A stretch of 64,000 nt of DNA. It comes from UBA3937 sp050951585 (lineage in GTDB: Bacteria; Bacillota; Peptococcia; DRI-13; DTU073). The translations under genes and the position numbers were made by a program. The notes below the pieces were generated by a model. It did no database searches. It saw nothing but the letters and a program-made list of their open reading frames with translations, and had not been told where the DNA came from. Shown in pieces: positions 62,130 to 64,000 of this stretch (its first letter is position 1; each line of letters begins with the position of its first letter). The DNA lies in assembly GCA_050951585.1 (NCBI GenBank), contig JBMNJI010000007.1, positions 124,001 to 188,000 of the forward strand. The letters are read 5' to 3'.

Positions 62130-62877
62130 TTAATTCGCCCCCTTCGCATTCATCCCCGTAAACAAGATCCGGTCTGAAGGCCGTCAGCAATAACTGCTCA
62201 TATTTGCCGGTTGAAATAAGGTCTTTTTGAAGTAACTCTTCGGCTTGTTGAATATAATATCCATACGTTTTATATCGCTTATTCTCCGGAAGAGGTTTAT
62301 AAAGAGCATCATCATACCCCAAATTTACGGCCGAACAAATTACTCCTTGCCGAAACTGCTCAGCTTGTTGTGAGGTTAAAATGTTGTCTTCAATTAATCT
62401 ATATAATAAAGCTTGTCTGCTTAGCCCAAAATATTGTTCTAATTTGACAATTTCCCTTATTCCTATATCTTCTATTGAACCACCTTGTATTTTTCTTAAT
62501 GCATCAGATAAAGCGACCGGTGGCATAAGAAAATAGGAAGCAAACCGATCAGCAGCCTTTTCAACTTCATTCCCGCTCCCAATCTTTATTGCACATACCG
62601 TAGATTGTTCACTCTCATCATAATACAAGTGATATAATTCATGAGCCAGTGAGAAACGTTGCCTCCCAACAGACATAGAAGAATTGATGGCAATAACCGG
62701 ATAGCCATCATTCTTTATACACATTCCGCTTAAATGCTCTCCCATCGGATAAAAGACTAAAGTTAATTGCGGGATTGAGTGAGCCAACGAAAATATATCG
62801 ATTGGGGAGGTAGTATCTTCACCCAACTCTTTACGTAAACTTAATGCTTTTATGTAAAGAGTTAATTTATCGATCAA
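62122..62877 (-). CDS. ImmA/IrrE family metallo-endopeptidase
   Basis: A 251-residue protein with the zinc protease motif HELYH (His79, Glu80, His83) and the downstream EVEKAADRFASYFLMP helix that completes the COG2856 fold. Members such as ImmA cleave an XRE-type repressor encoded next door. The XRE gene overlaps its start by 11 bases and the PIN-like gene its end, which fits that partnership. It would act in the cytoplasm. Confidence 0.9.
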   Translation of the reverse strand: MIDKLTLYIKALSLRKELGEDTTSPIDIFSLAHSIPQLTLVFYPMGEHLSGMCIKNDGYPVIAINSSMSVGRQRFSLAHELYHLYYDESEQSTVCAIKIGSGNEVEKAADRFASYFLMPPVALSDALRKIQGGSIEDIGIREIVKLEQYFGLSRQALLYRLIEDNILTSQQAEQFRQGVICSAVNLGYDDALYKPLPENKRYKTYGYYIQQAEELLQKDLISTGKYEQLLLTAFRPDLVYGDECEGGELND

Positions 62878-63220
62878 TTCGTCCGCCTCCCAATAATTTC
62901 GTCATAAAATTTAAATTCAATGCGATTCTATTTATGGCGCTAATTGTCTCAAAATCATCTCCGTTTATTTCACTGGCTCTGAAGGCTAATGAAATCCGAT
63001 TTGCAGGCATCAATTCGCTATTAAAGCTCTCTACAGTGATGCCAAATAATGCGGATAATTTATCAAGCATATCGGAAGTAATGGAGCGTTCATTCTTTTC
63101 AATTTTCGAGATTAAACTTTGATCAACATTTAAAAATTTAGCAAGATTACTTTGCGTAAAACCGCTTTGCTCTCTTAAAGCCTTTATTTTTTCACCTAGA
63201 TTAATCATCGTATCGGCCAT
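62867..63220 (-). CDS. XRE-family transcription regulator
   Basis: A 117-residue protein with an N-terminal helix-turn-helix (about 8-65; LREQSGFTQSNLAKFLNVDQSLISKIEKNERS) and a C-terminal extension of about 50 residues. It is likely the repressor and antitoxin-like partner of the ImmA/IrrE and PIN genes and the cleavage target of ImmA. The start at 63220 has AAAGGAGG; the frame extends 15 codons to 63265 through the promoter and is not used. The operon promoter and a dyad lie just upstream. Confidence 0.92.
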   Translation of the reverse strand: MADTMINLGEKIKALREQSGFTQSNLAKFLNVDQSLISKIEKNERSITSDMLDKLSALFGITVESFNSELMPANRISLAFRASEINGDDFETISAINRIALNLNFMTKLLGGGRIDR

Positions 63221-63244
63221 AATGATCCCGCCTCCTTTACTATT

Positions 63245-63302
63245 ATTGTATGCGGTTTTTGTCATAATATCAATAGTTAATTATATTTATTTTATGACAA
63301 AA
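63245..63302 (-). promoter_or_regulatory. Promoter and inverted-repeat operator of the XRE operon
   Basis: On the minus strand TTGATA (63268-63273) and TACAAT (63245-63250), spacer 17 bp, form a sigma-A-type promoter. The spacer carries TTTTGTCATAA (63257-63267), and its exact reverse complement TTATGACAAAA lies at 63292-63302. The perfect 11-bp pair flanking the -35 box is a likely XRE operator with autoregulation. Confidence 0.65.
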
Positions 63303-64000
63303 TGAGGCTTAAAAACTCATGCAGCTTGTATGTTTTTGTTTCTCTTGTCGCATGATTCCATTCCTCATCGAACCTGGCATACTCAATTGCTACCTCATCA
63401 GGAGAGACTGTAACACCACAAATTTCCTCCCGTTCTCCCGGTTCCAATACTAACCTCAGTTCTCCTTGCTCCACATCATAAAGATACAATTCTCCCCCTA
63501 CGCTTACCGTCCCATAAGCAAAACCGATTATGGCCAATAAACGATTATTATCCAGCCAGCATAACACCTTGGGTGTATGTTGGTCTTTTATTTCCTGCTT
63601 TTGTTGAAGGATTAAAGCACTTTGCCCTTTTTCAAGATCATACAGATATACCTCACCTAATTCTTCCCATTCGAAAACATCCATATAGGCAAACCTGGTA
63701 CCATCAGGCGATACTACCGGGGACGAACAATACGGATTATCGCAAATTACTATTTCCCCTTTTTCAGAAGCGATGGTGATAAGACGTTCATAATCATCAT
63801 CAACAGCCGATTTATAAAGCAGTTTACTGCCATCCGCCAACTGATACTCTTCTTTGATATTAAACGAAGACTCAGGGCTGCTATTTTCTGCAGAATCATT
63901 TTCGTCTAAATTAGTGTCATCTGCTACAATGCCACCGACATTTGACTCTTGTAAATTGTGATTTATAAAGAGCACAGCTCCGACTGCTACCACAAGTATT
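63292..64000 (-). CDS. Membrane-anchored beta-propeller-like protein, N-terminus truncated
   Basis: A gene that runs off the right edge. The visible 235 residues begin inside a membrane helix (VVAVGAVLFINH), continue with an acidic linker and then TolB-like propeller repeats: SSPVVSPDGTRFAYMDV near residue 89, GEVYLYDLEKG near 112 and GVTVSPDE near 200. It is probably an exported or membrane-anchored protein of unknown role. Its stop codon overlaps the right arm of the XRE operator. The true start lies outside the window. Confidence 0.7.
   Translation of the reverse strand, partial: ILVVAVGAVLFINHNLQESNVGGIVADDTNLDENDSAENSSPESSFNIKEEYQLADGSKLLYKSAVDDDYERLITIASEKGEIVICDNPYCSSPVVSPDGTRFAYMDVFEWEELGEVYLYDLEKGQSALILQQKQEIKDQHTPKVLCWLDNNRLLAIIGFAYGTVSVGGELYLYDVEQGELRLVLEPGEREEICGVTVSPDEVAIEYARFDEEWNHATRETKTYKLHEFLSLILS

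Overview
The window looks like chromosomal DNA from an anaerobic, endospore-forming Gram-positive bacterium, most likely a Clostridia/Peptococcaceae-type Firmicute. The grounds are strong AGGAGG-type ribosome binding sites with frequent GTG/TTG starts, a T-box leader, a yybP-ykoY manganese riboswitch, tiny YjcZ-like sporulation membrane proteins, a glutamate 2,3-aminomutase-type radical SAM enzyme, a single-chain PurL, pyruvate carboxylase, and an AmmeMemoRadiSam locus. I cannot name a genus. I saw no rRNA, tRNA, CRISPR array, complete insertion sequence or prophage.

Layout. 1-6.8 kb: small membrane, zinc-ribbon and spore-associated-looking genes; a thioredoxin-lipoprotein / CxxC micropeptide / polyferredoxin redox operon; a minus-strand cluster of tiny membrane proteins and coiled-coil proteins; and a pair of half-size chromate transporters. 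6.8-19 kb: minus-strand housekeeping genes (UPF0178, signal peptidase I, PHP phosphatase, UPF0182, DEAD-box helicase, 6-phosphofructokinase, a double-domain ThyX, a lipoprotein, a SanA-like protein, a CPBP protease). 19-28 kb: amino-acid metabolism. An Ile-type T-box controls threonine deaminase. Then come a NYN nuclease, a Crp/Fnr regulator divergent from glutamate 2,3-aminomutase, a ferredoxin, a WG-repeat lipoprotein and glutamate dehydrogenase. 28-36 kb: a DUF3999/DUF2339 membrane pair, an ABC-F ribosome-protection-type ATPase, a hotdog thioesterase and membrane hypotheticals. 36-46 kb: large plus-strand genes for PurL, the copper ATPase CopA and pyruvate carboxylase. 46-49.3 kb: two tandem paralogous exported proteins of polymorphic-toxin-like build. 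49.5-54.5 kb: Hsp20, a DUF3784/PH-like protein, a CBS-DRTGG family II pyrophosphatase and HtpG. 54.6-58.9 kb: a manganese efflux locus (P2A ATPase under a Mn riboswitch, plus a CDF transporter with Mn-type residues). 59-61.6 kb: the AmmeMemoRadiSam locus, whose Memo-AMMECR1 fusion carries two compensating frameshifts. 61.6-63.3 kb: a compact XRE / ImmA-IrrE protease / PIN-like operon of toxin-antitoxin or defence type with its own promoter and inverted-repeat operator. The right edge cuts a beta-propeller-like membrane-anchored protein.

The main leads are: (i) the tandem exported proteins ending in an HSxL...GxPV...SGHYxP domain; (ii) the XRE-ImmA-PIN module; (iii) the Mn riboswitch/ATPase/CDF locus; (iv) a ThyX whose signature motif is split between two degenerate halves; (v) the family shared by two minus-strand coiled-coil proteins beside tiny spore-type membrane proteins.
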